Part shown: positions 19,022 to 28,509 of the stretch, piece after piece
Layout of the letters: every line of letters starts with the position of its first letter
How positions within the stretch are numbered: the first letter of the stretch is position 1
NCBI GenBank assembly: GCA_024281375.1
Contig: JAJSAD010000076.1
Span: 1 to 42,770, forward strand
Length of the DNA stretch: 42,770 nucleotides
Source of the DNA: Alphaproteobacteria bacterium
GTDB taxonomy: Bacteria; Pseudomonadota; Alphaproteobacteria; Caedimonadales; UBA9215
Direction of reading: 5' to 3'
Notes under the pieces: model-generated
Seen by the model: only the letters and a program-made list of their open reading frames with translations
Databases searched by the model: none
What the model was told of the DNA's origin: nothing
Program-made: the position numbers and the translations under genes

Positions 19022-20701
19022 CTACTTTTCAACTTCTTTCTGAGTTACCAGCTCTAAAGGAAGCTCAACATAAAAAATCGAGCCTTCTCCCACGACACTT
19101 TCAAGCCAAATCTTTCCGTGCATGAGTTCCGATAATTTACGGGAAATCGCCAACCCAAGACCCGTCCCCCCAAATTTACGACTGGTACTGGTATCTGCTT
19201 GACTGAAGGGTTGGAAAAGTTCATCCACAACATGTTCTGGAATACCAACGCCCGTGTCTTTTACCGAGAATCGATAGCAAGACTTCTCTTCATAATAAGA
19301 AAGAATAAGCTTTACCTCACCTTGCATCGTAAATTTAATAGCATTACTCAAGAAATTCAAAATAATCTGACGCAAGCGATTAGGGTCTCCTTTTACAAAA
19401 AGAGGGGTAGATTCATTCATTTCAAAGTTAACACATAAATCTTGACTTTCCGCTTGAAAACGAACCAACTCTACCGTCGTCATACACATTTTTTTCACAT
19501 TAAAAGGCACCAGCTCCACGGTCATTTTACCAGCTTCAATTTTTGAAAAATCAAGAATATCATTAATAACGATCAACAAAGAATTTGCACAGCTCTTAAT
19601 AACATCCACCTGTTGTTTTTGCTCTGAGGATAGTTTTGTATCTCCCAACAAATTTGCCATCCCAATAACCCCATTCATAGGGGTGCGCAACTCATGGGTC
19701 ATGCTGGCCAAAAAGTCAGACTTAGCTTGTGTTGCTTTCTGAGCACGATTCAAGGCTAAATCTAATTCTTTATTTTTAAGGCTCATCTCTTTCTGGGTGA
19801 GTTGAAATTTCTTGTGGGTAAAAACATAATCAAAACAAAGACCGATAAAAGGTACCAAATATCCCAAAATTTTTAAGAAATGGGCAATGTTGAAATGATT
19901 ATCAAAGAGCTGCGACGACCCAAAAGCCATATGAGCTTCTGTAATCACTTCTGGAATGACACTCATCATCAGTGCATAGGAAAAAATTCCCGGGTGGCGT
20001 TTATAAAAAGGGTAATAAACAAAAATCCCTGCCAACAAAAACATCACCATGGGCACCACATCATAAGGACGAGTGATCATATTATCAGGAAACTGTGTTT
20101 GGGGAAGATTGGGACTATTAGCAGCCCAATGAATCAAGCCATATGCGGCAAAGCCAAAGGCCAAACTGGTTAAAATAATAAAGCCAAAACTTTTCTGCTT
20201 CAATTCTTTTTTAGGATAATAGAACAACAATCCGACCCCAACAATCATAATACACGCATTAAATATCCGACAAATAGCCCAGGTAAACGGGATAAGATTT
20301 TGGTTGTCTGCCACGGCTTCGATCAAACGATCCGCCGCAAGGGTGTGAAAGGCATCCATAGAGCCTGCAAAAAATAAAGCGAGACCAATAATAGGGGTTG
20401 TGACATCTCGGTTCACTCGGAAATGTGTAAAAGATAAAATCACCGTGAAAACCGCTGTACAAAAGGAGCTCCACTCAAGAATCGTATGACTAAAGGCCCC
20501 CGTGAGCCGATGAAACATCGCATCGATCATGATGGGATTTTCCAAAGAATTCACCTCTTGCCAGGGAAAATGCTTATGATCTGAGGAAAAATCCACCCCT
20601 AATAAATTCAAAAATAAGGGAAATAAAGAAACAATTAAAGTGAGAAAGATATAAATATGAGAGGGCGTTTTAAAAGATGCACGAGGCAAAGTAGTCATCA
20701 A
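19022..20701 (-). CDS. Membrane sensor histidine kinase with MASE-like sensor
   Basis: The 559-residue protein has about seven to eight membrane spans in residues 15-297. The segment E-W-S-S-F-C-T-A-V-F...G-S-M-D-A-F-H-T-L-A-A resembles MASE3-type integral membrane sensors. A coiled-coil linker leads to the dimerisation helix with H336 (T-H-E-L-R-T-P-M-N-G-V-I-G). The ATPase domain has N (F-L-S-N-A-I-K-F), G1 (D-T-G-V-G-I-P) and G2 (G-G-T-G-L-G-L-A-I) boxes. It ends with T-Q-K-E-V-E-K-stop, 45 bases before the receiver protein's start. The signal sensed is not readable from the sequence. Confidence 0.9.
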   Translation of the reverse strand: MMTTLPRASFKTPSHIYIFLTLIVSLFPLFLNLLGVDFSSDHKHFPWQEVNSLENPIMIDAMFHRLTGAFSHTILEWSSFCTAVFTVILSFTHFRVNRDVTTPIIGLALFFAGSMDAFHTLAADRLIEAVADNQNLIPFTWAICRIFNACIMIVGVGLLFYYPKKELKQKSFGFIILTSLAFGFAAYGLIHWAANSPNLPQTQFPDNMITRPYDVVPMVMFLLAGIFVYYPFYKRHPGIFSYALMMSVIPEVITEAHMAFGSSQLFDNHFNIAHFLKILGYLVPFIGLCFDYVFTHKKFQLTQKEMSLKNKELDLALNRAQKATQAKSDFLASMTHELRTPMNGVIGMANLLGDTKLSSEQKQQVDVIKSCANSLLIVINDILDFSKIEAGKMTVELVPFNVKKMCMTTVELVRFQAESQDLCVNFEMNESTPLFVKGDPNRLRQIILNFLSNAIKFTMQGEVKLILSYYEEKSCYRFSVKDTGVGIPEHVVDELFQPFSQADTSTSRKFGGTGLGLAISRKLSELMHGKIWLESVVGEGSIFYVELPLELVTQKEVEK

Positions 20702-20788
20702 TGAACCATCTTTTTCATGAGGGATGTATTTTCAATGATGCTCAGTTAATCCTTTCAAAAACGTTAAGAAATAGTATATATTGCGAGG

Positions 20789-21373
20789 ATGATGAATTTT
20801 GACTGGCGTACTTTAGAACTCGAAAAGAGAGATGTAAAATCCTGTGACCATTTTGGCTGTGACCAAGAGGGGCTTTTTCCGGCACCTAAAAATATCCATC
20901 GATTCAACGATCGTTATTACTTTTGTCTCGAGCATGTTAAAGCCTATAATGATCAGTGGAACTACCTTGATCAATTGCGCGAATCCCCCGATGACTTGCC
21001 CCCTGATGATGCCCCCCATCACCCCTTTCAACGACATGGAAAATTCTTCTCCAGATTCTTTACAAGAAATCCCAATGATCCTCTGGGGATTTTAGGAGAA
21101 GAGCAGGATGACACACTCTTTTCATCATCTCCGACGCAAAAATTCTTTTCACCCAAAACCAAAGAAGGTAAAGCTTTTGTGACCTTACAACTGTCTTGGC
21201 CTTTTACGGAAGCTGATCTCAAACAAGTTTATAAAACATTAGCAAAAAAATATCACCCCGATCTAAATCAGGATGACCCCGAGGCTATTAATCGATTTCG
21301 TGACATCAAAGAAGCCTATGAACTTTTGAACGACTTGTTGTTAATGACATTTGGTAAGGAAAACTATAGCTAA
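20789..21373 (+). CDS. DnaJ-domain protein with N-terminal Cys motif
   Basis: The 194-residue protein has a C-terminal J domain (about 132-185) with the H-P-D motif at 156-158 (K-K-Y-H-P-D-L-N). The N-terminal part carries C-D-H-F-G-C (C19, C24) and Y-Y-F-C-L-E-H-V (C46), followed by Y-N-D-Q-W-N-Y. This is the layout of a conserved alphaproteobacterial J-protein family, possibly metal-binding. It should stimulate a DnaK-type Hsp70; its client is unknown. It is distinct from the Fe-S co-chaperone HscB at 38195. It is transcribed divergently from the kinase. Confidence 0.85.
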   Translation: MMNFDWRTLELEKRDVKSCDHFGCDQEGLFPAPKNIHRFNDRYYFCLEHVKAYNDQWNYLDQLRESPDDLPPDDAPHHPFQRHGKFFSRFFTRNPNDPLGILGEEQDDTLFSSSPTQKFFSPKTKEGKAFVTLQLSWPFTEADLKQVYKTLAKKYHPDLNQDDPEAINRFRDIKEAYELLNDLLLMTFGKENYS

Positions 21374-21387
21374 TCACCTAAAAAACA

Positions 21388-21777
21388 TCATTTCTTCTTG
21401 AAACGCCTAAAAACACCAACTATTTTCTTTAGAAAAATTCTCAAAATGATCAGGACAATAAGAATCCTTAATATAATTATAAAGTCAAACTGAAAAGACA
21501 TTAAGCGATTCTTGTTTTCCTGGATTTGCCCCCTTAAATCTGACGGGTTATAGGTTAATCCGAGTTCACTCTCGGCCATTTCTGAAATGTCTGATAATTC
21601 CCCTGGGGGATTATCTAAAAGCCCTGAAATATTCAAACTTTTAAGTGTCTCTACAGCCGTACTCAGATCATTTAAAATATTTTTGCCCCCTAAATGTGAC
21701 ACAAATAAGAACAACATAACTACGAGGAAGAGCAAAATAAGAATTCTAACTATTTTTTTAAAGGTCTGAGATTGCAT
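21388..21777 (-). CDS. Small two-span membrane protein of unknown function
   Basis: The 129-residue protein has an N-terminal span (about residues 10-27, L-I-L-L-F-L-V-V-M-L-F-L-F-V) and a C-terminal span (about 97-119), ending in a basic tail G-V-F-R-R-F-K-K-K. The ~65 residues between are acidic and probably periplasmic. I do not recognise a family. It follows the SDR gene by 44 bases on the same strand and may be the last gene of that operon. It converges on the J-protein gene with a 14-base gap. Confidence 0.6.
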   Translation of the reverse strand: MQSQTFKKIVRILILLFLVVMLFLFVSHLGGKNILNDLSTAVETLKSLNISGLLDNPPGELSDISEMAESELGLTYNPSDLRGQIQENKNRLMSFQFDFIIILRILIVLIILRIFLKKIVGVFRRFKKK

Positions 21778-21821
21778 AATTTTTCTGCCTAAGGTTTTTT
21801 TACCATTAGTCTAAAAAAGTC

Positions 21822-22625
21822 TTATTCTGCTTTTTGGGGAGAAGCCGCACTTCCCGCTAAAATACCCCCATCTAACGTGAGTTCTATCCCTGTGATATAT
21901 GTCGATTCCTCTGACCCGAGATATAAAACAGCATAAGCCACATCAAGGGGCTCTCCCATATGACCAAGGGGAATACCTGCCTCAATACCGGCAATTATTT
22001 TTTCACGAGTACCTGGATGAGTTCCCAACATGGGGTCCCATATGGGTGTTAAGATCGCTCCAGGATGAAGGGAATTGCACCGAATACCGTATTTTTTCTC
22101 CGCACAATACAAAGCCACTGTTTTGGTATGATTTCGAATAGCAGCCTTACTTGAGGCATAAGCACTTGCCCCTGGTATCCCCACAATGCCAGAGCGAGAA
22201 GACATATTAATAATAGAGCCTCCCCCTTGTTTTTTCATTAAACCCATACCATGTTTGCACCCCAAAAAAACACCATCTAGGTTAATTTGATGCACATGAT
22301 GCCAGGATTCAAGGGAGATATTTTCTGGATCTTGAGATCCTAAATCTTCAGAAAGACCGATAATACCCGCATTATTAAAGAGGATATCTAGACGTCCAAA
22401 TTCTTTTTCAATACTTGAAATGACCCGTTGCCATTGAGATTCACTGGACACATCCAAAGGATAAAAGCCTCCCCCTATCTTGTCCGATAAGGCCTTACCC
22501 TCCTCCTCTAAGATATCAGTAATGATAACAGTGGCGCCCTCAGCCGCTAAAAGCTCAGCAGTCGCCGCGCCAATACCGCGGGCTCCTCCTGTAACTAACG
22601 CTATTTTTCCTTGAACGCGCCCCAT
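21822..22625 (-). CDS. Short-chain dehydrogenase/reductase
   Basis: The 267-residue classical SDR has the cofactor motif T-G-G-A-R-G-I-G (12-19), N-N-A-G (84-87), a catalytic serine in N-M-S-S-R-S-G (142/143), and Y156 with K160 (Y-A-S-S-K). It ends with the D-G-G-I-L-A segment typical of glucose-dehydrogenase and hydroxysteroid-type SDRs. D37 after the second β-strand (I-I-T-D-I) favours NAD over NADP. The substrate cannot be told. It lies 15 bases after lpd in the sucA–sucB–lpd series and is probably co-transcribed. Confidence 0.9.
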   Translation of the reverse strand: MGRVQGKIALVTGGARGIGAATAELLAAEGATVIITDILEEEGKALSDKIGGGFYPLDVSSESQWQRVISSIEKEFGRLDILFNNAGIIGLSEDLGSQDPENISLESWHHVHQINLDGVFLGCKHGMGLMKKQGGGSIINMSSRSGIVGIPGASAYASSKAAIRNHTKTVALYCAEKKYGIRCNSLHPGAILTPIWDPMLGTHPGTREKIIAGIEAGIPLGHMGEPLDVAYAVLYLGSEESTYITGIELTLDGGILAGSAASPQKAE

Positions 22626-22640
22626 GGATTATGTCCTTCC

Positions 22641-24038
22641 CTAAGAATGGATAGCCTTGCTATAAGCCGCAAGGGCAGCTTCTTTCACGGCTTCGCTGAC
22701 CGTTGGGTGAGCATGGCAGGTGCGGGCGATATCTTCCGATGACGCTCGATATTCAAGAGCTAGAACGCATTCAGCAATCATGGTCCCAGCGTCGTTGTGC
22801 ATGATATGAACGCCCAAGACTTCATCAGTGGCTTTGTCGGCAAGAATCTTAACAAAGCCCGTTGTTTCACCATTAGCCTTCGCACGAGAATTCGCCAAGA
22901 AAGGAAATTTACCCACTTTATACTCAATGCCCGCCCCTTTGAGTTCTTCTTCGGTCTTTCCAACGGTGGCGACTTCTGGGTGCGTGTAAACAACACCTGG
23001 AATGGCATCATAGTTTACATGAGGATGCTGACCCGTTAAAAGCTCAGCCACCGCAACGCCTTCTTCCTCGGCTTTATGAGCAAGCATAGGGCCGTCAATA
23101 ACATCTCCAATGGCAAAAATAGTTGGAACAGATGTTTGAAAAGCACCATTGACGGGCACACGACCGCGCTCATCAAGGTCAATGCCAACGGTCTTCAATC
23201 CAAGGCCATCGGTATACGGTTTACGTCCTGCACAAGACAACAACACATCGCATTTTAGGGTTTCAACTTTACCACCCGCCGCGGGCTCCACAGAAACACT
23301 TAAGCCAGATTTTGACTTCTTAACGGTCGTGACTTTAGTCAAGAGTTTAAAGTCTATGCCTTGTTTTTGAAGTTCTTTATGCAGAGCCTTTCCAACCTCA
23401 AGATCCATAGCAGGCACAATACGATCAGCGAACTCAACCACCGTCACCTTTGCGCCCAACCGTCGCCACACGGTTCCCAGCTCAAGACCGATATATCCCC
23501 CGCCCACAACCACAAGATGAGTGGGAACTTTTTTAAGGTCTAAAGCGCCCGTTGAGCTGACAATCTGTTTTTCATCAATCTCAATACCCGGGAGGCTCAC
23601 GACATCGGAACCCGTCGCAATAACAAAATTCTTAGACCCATAAACTTTCTTACCATCAACTTTAATTTCCGTGGCTGAGATAAATTTGGCCTTGCCATTG
23701 ATAAAATCGATTTTGTTTTTCTTAAGGAGAAAGGCAATACCCTTGGTGAGATCATCAACGACTTTATCTTTACGACCCAGAAGCTTTTTCAAGTTCAGCT
23801 TTACCTTAGATACTTCAACGCCGTGGTCGCCAAGATGATGCTCCGCTTCTTCAAATTTTTGAGACGAATGCAACAGCGCCTTTGACGGAATGCAGCCCAC
23901 ATTCAAGCATGTCCCTCCCAAGGTCTTGCGCACCTCAACGCAGGCAACGGAAAGCCCAAGCTGTGCAGCTTTAATGGCACAGACATACCCGCCAGGGCCA
24001 CCCCCAATTACCACAAGATCATAGGTTTTTTCACTCAT
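22641..24038 (-). CDS. lpdA: Dihydrolipoyl dehydrogenase (E3)
   Basis: The 465-residue flavoprotein reoxidises dihydrolipoamide on E2 with NAD. It shows the FAD-binding G-G-G-P-G-G (12-17), the redox disulfide C44/C49 in G-G-T-C-L-N-V-G-C-I-P-S-K, the NAD-binding G-G-G-Y-I-G-L-E-L, and the C-terminal H-A-H-P-T-V-S-E active-site base. AGGTGAG lies 5 bases before the ATG. It is third in sucA–sucB–lpd and thus the E3 of the 2-oxoglutarate dehydrogenase complex, possibly shared with other 2-oxoacid dehydrogenases. Confidence 0.97.
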   Translation of the reverse strand: MSEKTYDLVVIGGGPGGYVCAIKAAQLGLSVACVEVRKTLGGTCLNVGCIPSKALLHSSQKFEEAEHHLGDHGVEVSKVKLNLKKLLGRKDKVVDDLTKGIAFLLKKNKIDFINGKAKFISATEIKVDGKKVYGSKNFVIATGSDVVSLPGIEIDEKQIVSSTGALDLKKVPTHLVVVGGGYIGLELGTVWRRLGAKVTVVEFADRIVPAMDLEVGKALHKELQKQGIDFKLLTKVTTVKKSKSGLSVSVEPAAGGKVETLKCDVLLSCAGRKPYTDGLGLKTVGIDLDERGRVPVNGAFQTSVPTIFAIGDVIDGPMLAHKAEEEGVAVAELLTGQHPHVNYDAIPGVVYTHPEVATVGKTEEELKGAGIEYKVGKFPFLANSRAKANGETTGFVKILADKATDEVLGVHIMHNDAGTMIAECVLALEYRASSEDIARTCHAHPTVSEAVKEAALAAYSKAIHS

Positions 24039-24070
24039 TTCAACTCACCTGTTTTTTTATATATCGCTTT

Positions 24071-25357
24071 TTATATATCAAAAAGAATCCGCTCGGGGTT
24101 CTCAATGCATTCTTTCACACGTACCAAAAAAGTAACCGCTTCTCGGCCATCAATGACACGATGATCATAGGTTAGGGCGAGGTACATCATAGGACAAATT
24201 TCAACTTTTCCATTGACAACCATGGGGCGTTCTTGAATTTTATGCATCCCCATAATAGCCGATTGAGGCGGATTCAAAATCGGTGTCGACATCAGCGATC
24301 CAAAGGTTCCCCCATTGGTAATGGTAAAGGTACCGCCTATCAAATCTTGCATGGCGAGCTTCCCATCCCGTCCTTTTTTACCAAGGGTTGCGATGCTTTT
24401 TTCAACCTCTGAAAAGCCAAGACGATCCGCATCCCGCACCACAGGCACCACAAGACCCGTTGGGGTCGATACAGCAACACCAACATCATAATGATTTTTA
24501 TAAACCAGTTCTTCCCCATCAATTTCAGCATTCACAGCGGGGATTTCTTTCAAAGCCGCAATAGCAGCCTTCACAAAGAAAGACATAAAGCCCAGCTTCA
24601 CCCCGTGCTTTTTCACAAATTGATCTTGATATTTCTTGCGAGCTGCCATGACATGTGTCATATCAACCTCATTAAACGTCGTAAGCATTGCCGCTGTATT
24701 CTGTGCTTCCTTTAAACGAGAGGCGATGGTTTTACGCAACCGTGTCATCTTCACGCGCTCCTCACGGGGGGCCTCATCAGGTCGTACAGCAGGCGTTGAC
24801 ATCGCAACCGCCGCACTAGAAAGATCCAGAGCGATTTGAGGAGCAGGAGAATTTGAAGAAGCCGCCGGTGTACTTCCGCCTCTTTCTGATCATCTAGCAG
24901 AAAAATTTAAAACATCTCCCTTAAGAACACGAGCTTCTTTCCCAGTACCTTGAATTTGAGCAGGATTAATACCTTGCTCGGAAACCATTTTTGCAACGGA
25001 AGGCGCAAGCTTGTCTTGGGCAGAGACAGATGATTGAGTAAGGGGAGCTTGAGGGACAGGAGCAGCTTCCCCTTGAGGCGCTTTTTGAGGAGCAGGGGCC
25101 GCTTTTCCAGCACTAGCAACTGCTCCCTCAGCAATAACACCCAAAAGATCACCCTCTTCAACGGTGTCTCCCTCAGCAAACTTAACGTCTCCTAACACAC
25201 CAAATGCCGGCGCATTCACCTCTAAGGTCACCTTATCGGTTTCAAGCTCGATCAAAGGCTCATCCAACTGCACAGCATCTCCCGGATTTTTAAGCCACGT
25301 CGCTATAGTTGCTTCACTCACGGATTCCCCAAGGGGCGGAACTTTGATATCTGTCAT
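24071..25357 (-). pseudogene. sucB: 2-oxoglutarate dehydrogenase E2 (dihydrolipoyl succinyltransferase) interrupted by one in-frame TGA
   Basis: The gene reads as a single frame except for one TGA at 24890-24892. The first part (25357 down to the stop, 155 codons) holds the lipoyl domain with the E-T-D-K-V-T-L-E lipoylation motif (K43), an Ala/Pro linker, and the peripheral subunit-binding domain ending G-D-V-L-N-F-S-A-R. Twenty-nine sense codons after the TGA, in the same frame (25357 and 24802 differ by 555 bases), an ATG at 24802 opens the remaining 243 codons with the catalytic core: N-N-Q-like [11 protein letters not shown] and [12 protein letters not shown] (His/Asp). The stop lies in the flexible linker. 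AGA-TGA-TCA could arise from CGA to TGA. Nonsense mutation, readthrough, reinitiation at 24802 or sequencing error are all possible. Confidence 0.85.
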
Positions 25358-25393
25358 TTTATTTTCAGCCTATTTTTTCTTATTGCTCTACTT

Positions 25394-28300
25394 TTACTTT
25401 AAACGTAATGCCGCTTTAACTAAAGCCTCTTGTTCACGGACATGCACTTTTGCAAAACCCGTAGCTGTTGACGCAGACGGTGTCCGTCCTACATAAATCG
25501 GACGAGACGCTTTTTTCATAGACGCATCTCCCATAGCCCCTTCAAGACGACGGTCCACAAAAGTCCAAGGCCCCATATTTTCAGATTCTTCTTGGCACCA
25601 CACAACATCGGCCTTACCCGCATACTTTTTAAGCTCTGTTACGACCATATCATGAGGAAAAGGATAGAGTTGCTCGAGGCGCACAATGGCTACATTTTTA
25701 AGTTTTGCTGCTTCACGAGCTTCAATAAGATAATAATAAACCTTACCAGAGCACAAAACGACACGGGTCACCGCTTTAGCTTTTATTGCCGAATTTTCCT
25801 CAGGGATCACAGGACGGAAATGTGTCTTTCCCTTAAAATCAGCCAATTTTGACGTCGCCTTTTTATGACGCAATAATGATTTCGGGGTCATGATAATAAG
25901 GGGCTTTCTTGTTTCGCTGTGCATTTGACGACGCAAGACATGGTAATAACTCGCTGGTGTTGTACAGTTGACCACAAACATATTATCCTCAGCACACATC
26001 TGAAGATAACGCTCCAAACGAGCCGAGGAATGCTCTGGCCCCTGCCCTTCATAACCATGGGGCAACAACATCACCAACGCACTCATGCGGGACCATTTGG
26101 CTTCTCCAGCGGAAATAAATTGATCAATAATCATCTGAGCGCCATTGGCAAAATCCCCAAACTGCGCCTCCCATGGGACGAGAATATTAGGATCAGCCAA
26201 GGTATAACCATGTTCAAATCCGAGGACAGAGGCCTCAGACAGAGGACTATCAACCACTTCGATTTCCCGTTGGCCTCGGCCTATATTGTTCAAGGGCACA
26301 TAGGGCGCTGCATTCTTTTGATCATACATCATGGCATGACGTTGAGAAAACGTCCCCCGACCAACGTCTTGACCACTCAGGCGCACGGGATACCCTTCCA
26401 GTAAAAGCGTCCCAAAAGCAAGAGCCTCCCCAGTTGCCCAATCAAGGCCTTCTCCGGATTTAATCACAGCGGCTTTTGCATCGAGCTGCTTTGCAAGACG
26501 CTTATGAATGTCAAAGGTTTTAGGATAGGATGTCAGAGCCTTCGAGACTTTTGTGAGAATTTCATCATCCACCCCTGTCATCACAGGTTTATGGAGATCA
26601 ACGGAATGGCGCATCCCCGACCACACCCCCTCAAGCCAATCATTGCGCTTTCCAACAAATTTTTTCGCCTTATCAAAAGCTATTTGCAAACGATCATGAA
26701 AAACATCGGCCATTTTCTTTGCCGCTTCTGGAGTGATGACTTTTTCATCGATAAGATGTTGTGTATAAATCTTTTGTGTCGTTTCGTGGGATCGGATTTT
26801 CTTGTACATCACTGGCTGTGTAAAAGAGGGCTCATCGATCTCGTTATGGCCATGGCGACGATAACAATAGAGATCAATCACAACATCTTTCTTAAAAAGG
26901 GACCGGAATTCCGAGGCCATTCTTGCAACACGCGCAACGGCATCAACATCATCCCCATTCACATGAAAGATAGGAGCCTGAATCCCCTTCGCCACATCAG
27001 AACAATAAGGCGATGAGCGTGAAAAGTGAGGAGACGTTGTAAAGCCTATTTGGTTATTGATCACAATATGAATGGTTCCGCCTACTTTATAGCCTCGCAG
27101 TTCGGACATTCCCAAAGTTTCTGCAACCAACCCTTGACCCGCAAAAGCTGCGTCCCCATGGATTAAAATCCCAACAACTTTAGTCCTCGCATCATCCTTA
27201 AGACGCATTTGTTTCGCGCGCACTTTTCCAATGACAACGGGATTAACGCCCTCTAAGTGAGAGGGATTTGCTGTCAAGGACAAGTGTACTTTGTGACCCG
27301 CGATCACCCGATCACTGGAAACACCCAAGTGATATTTCACATCCCCAGAGCCTTGCACTTGCTCTGCTTCTTCTCCCTCGGGCTCATTCCCATGAAATTC
27401 AGAAAAAATAGCCTTATAGGGTTTTTCCATAATGTTCGCTAAGATATTCAAACGCCCCCGATGAGCCATCCCCAAAATCACTTCAGACACCCCTCGCCTC
27501 GCAGAATCTTCAAGAACAACCTCCATGGCTGGAATCAAACTTTCTCCACCTTCAAGACCAAACCGCTTTGCCCCTGGGTACTTAACGGCCAAAAACTTTT
27601 CAAAGGCCTCCGCGCGGTTTAGGTAGTCCAAAGCATGAATACGCTCTTCCTTACTAACATTGTTCTGGTAGTTCTCCATTTGCATTTGAATCCAAGACTT
27701 TTGGTCTGGTTCCTGAATGTGCATAAATTCTACCCCAATAGAAGAACAATAAGTCCGCCTCAAGATTTCCAAAATCTCACGCAAGGTCGCTTTTTCAAGA
27801 CCCAAGCTCCCCCCTAAATAAATAGAGTGATCATAATCTTTTTCCGTAAAACCGTAACTCGCAGGGTCGAGCTCAGGATGAATCTCTGTATTTTGAATCC
27901 CCAAAGGATCAAGATTCGCATTCAAATGCCCCCTCACCCGGTAAACACGAATCAACATCCCCACGCGCAACGCATCGAGAGTTGTTTGATTAATGGCCGT
28001 GATCGTCGCCCCTTGAGGCTGTTGATCCGGAGCCTTTGCGGGCGGTTTTTCCTCAGCAAAACCATTATCAAACTCACCATAACGCCCATAAGCCAAACTC
28101 TGTTCCCCAACGCGATGAGACCAACTCGCCCCCATGGCTTCTTGAAGGACATCCTGCACACCATCCCCAAGGCTTGTAAAAAATTGCGCCCATGAAGGGT
28201 CCACAGAGCGGGGGTCTTTAACATAAGAAGAATAAGTTTGCTCTAAAAACAACGCGTTACTTCCAGATAAAAAGGTTGAGAGTTCTATTTCACGTGACAT
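25394..28300 (-). CDS. sucA: 2-oxoglutarate dehydrogenase E1
   Basis: This thiamine-diphosphate enzyme decarboxylates 2-oxoglutarate and passes succinyl to E2. The ATG at 28300 is chosen because M-S-R-E-I-E-L-S-T-F-L-S-G-S-N-A-L-F-L matches the usual E1 N-terminus; the frame extends 19 codons further to a TTG without support. The product has 968 residues. Visible features are H-R-G-R-L-N, the G-D-A-A-F-A-G-Q-G-L-V-A-E-T ThDP segment with the following N-N-Q-I-G-F-T-T, C-Y-R-R-H-G-H-N-E-I-D-E-P, and the C-terminal Y-V-G-R-T-P-S-A-S-T-A-T-G. It is intact, in contrast to sucB. Confidence 0.95.
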   Translation of the reverse strand: MSREIELSTFLSGSNALFLEQTYSSYVKDPRSVDPSWAQFFTSLGDGVQDVLQEAMGASWSHRVGEQSLAYGRYGEFDNGFAEEKPPAKAPDQQPQGATITAINQTTLDALRVGMLIRVYRVRGHLNANLDPLGIQNTEIHPELDPASYGFTEKDYDHSIYLGGSLGLEKATLREILEILRRTYCSSIGVEFMHIQEPDQKSWIQMQMENYQNNVSKEERIHALDYLNRAEAFEKFLAVKYPGAKRFGLEGGESLIPAMEVVLEDSARRGVSEVILGMAHRGRLNILANIMEKPYKAIFSEFHGNEPEGEEAEQVQGSGDVKYHLGVSSDRVIAGHKVHLSLTANPSHLEGVNPVVIGKVRAKQMRLKDDARTKVVGILIHGDAAFAGQGLVAETLGMSELRGYKVGGTIHIVINNQIGFTTSPHFSRSSPYCSDVAKGIQAPIFHVNGDDVDAVARVARMASEFRSLFKKDVVIDLYCYRRHGHNEIDEPSFTQPVMYKKIRSHETTQKIYTQHLIDEKVITPEAAKKMADVFHDRLQIAFDKAKKFVGKRNDWLEGVWSGMRHSVDLHKPVMTGVDDEILTKVSKALTSYPKTFDIHKRLAKQLDAKAAVIKSGEGLDWATGEALAFGTLLLEGYPVRLSGQDVGRGTFSQRHAMMYDQKNAAPYVPLNNIGRGQREIEVVDSPLSEASVLGFEHGYTLADPNILVPWEAQFGDFANGAQMIIDQFISAGEAKWSRMSALVMLLPHGYEGQGPEHSSARLERYLQMCAEDNMFVVNCTTPASYYHVLRRQMHSETRKPLIIMTPKSLLRHKKATSKLADFKGKTHFRPVIPEENSAIKAKAVTRVVLCSGKVYYYLIEAREAAKLKNVAIVRLEQLYPFPHDMVVTELKKYAGKADVVWCQEESENMGPWTFVDRRLEGAMGDASMKKASRPIYVGRTPSASTATGFAKVHVREQEALVKAALRLK

Positions 28301-28509
28301 GACAAGGGACCAATTCTGTTTATATTTTTTTGAGTCGTGTTTTAGGAAAACATGCAATCAGTTAAAAAACTATTTAAATTCTAGTTTTTTTTCACCTTTT
28401 TGTGAAGAGGATAACGTCACGTGCACGTAAAAGTTATAGAATACAAACTTTACACCTCATCCAAAATCCTATATAGATTATTCCTTAATAAAAAAACAGG
28501 GAGCCCTCA

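Noticed and set aside
24890-24892. UGA read as tryptophan (alternative genetic code) to explain the sucB stop
   Set aside because: lnt, iscR and fdx end at TGA exactly where their families end, and Trp residues elsewhere are coded by TGG. A linker Trp in E2 would also be unexpected.
25592-28195. Several open frames of 60-170 codons antisense to sucA
   Set aside because: sucA is continuous with all its motifs on the other strand; the antisense frames have no recognisable domains and reflect its codon usage.
28419-28428. ACGTGCACGT palindrome between sucA and the gpt-like gene as an operator
   Set aside because: A single 10-base palindrome with no second copy in the window and no clear promoter overlap is not enough.
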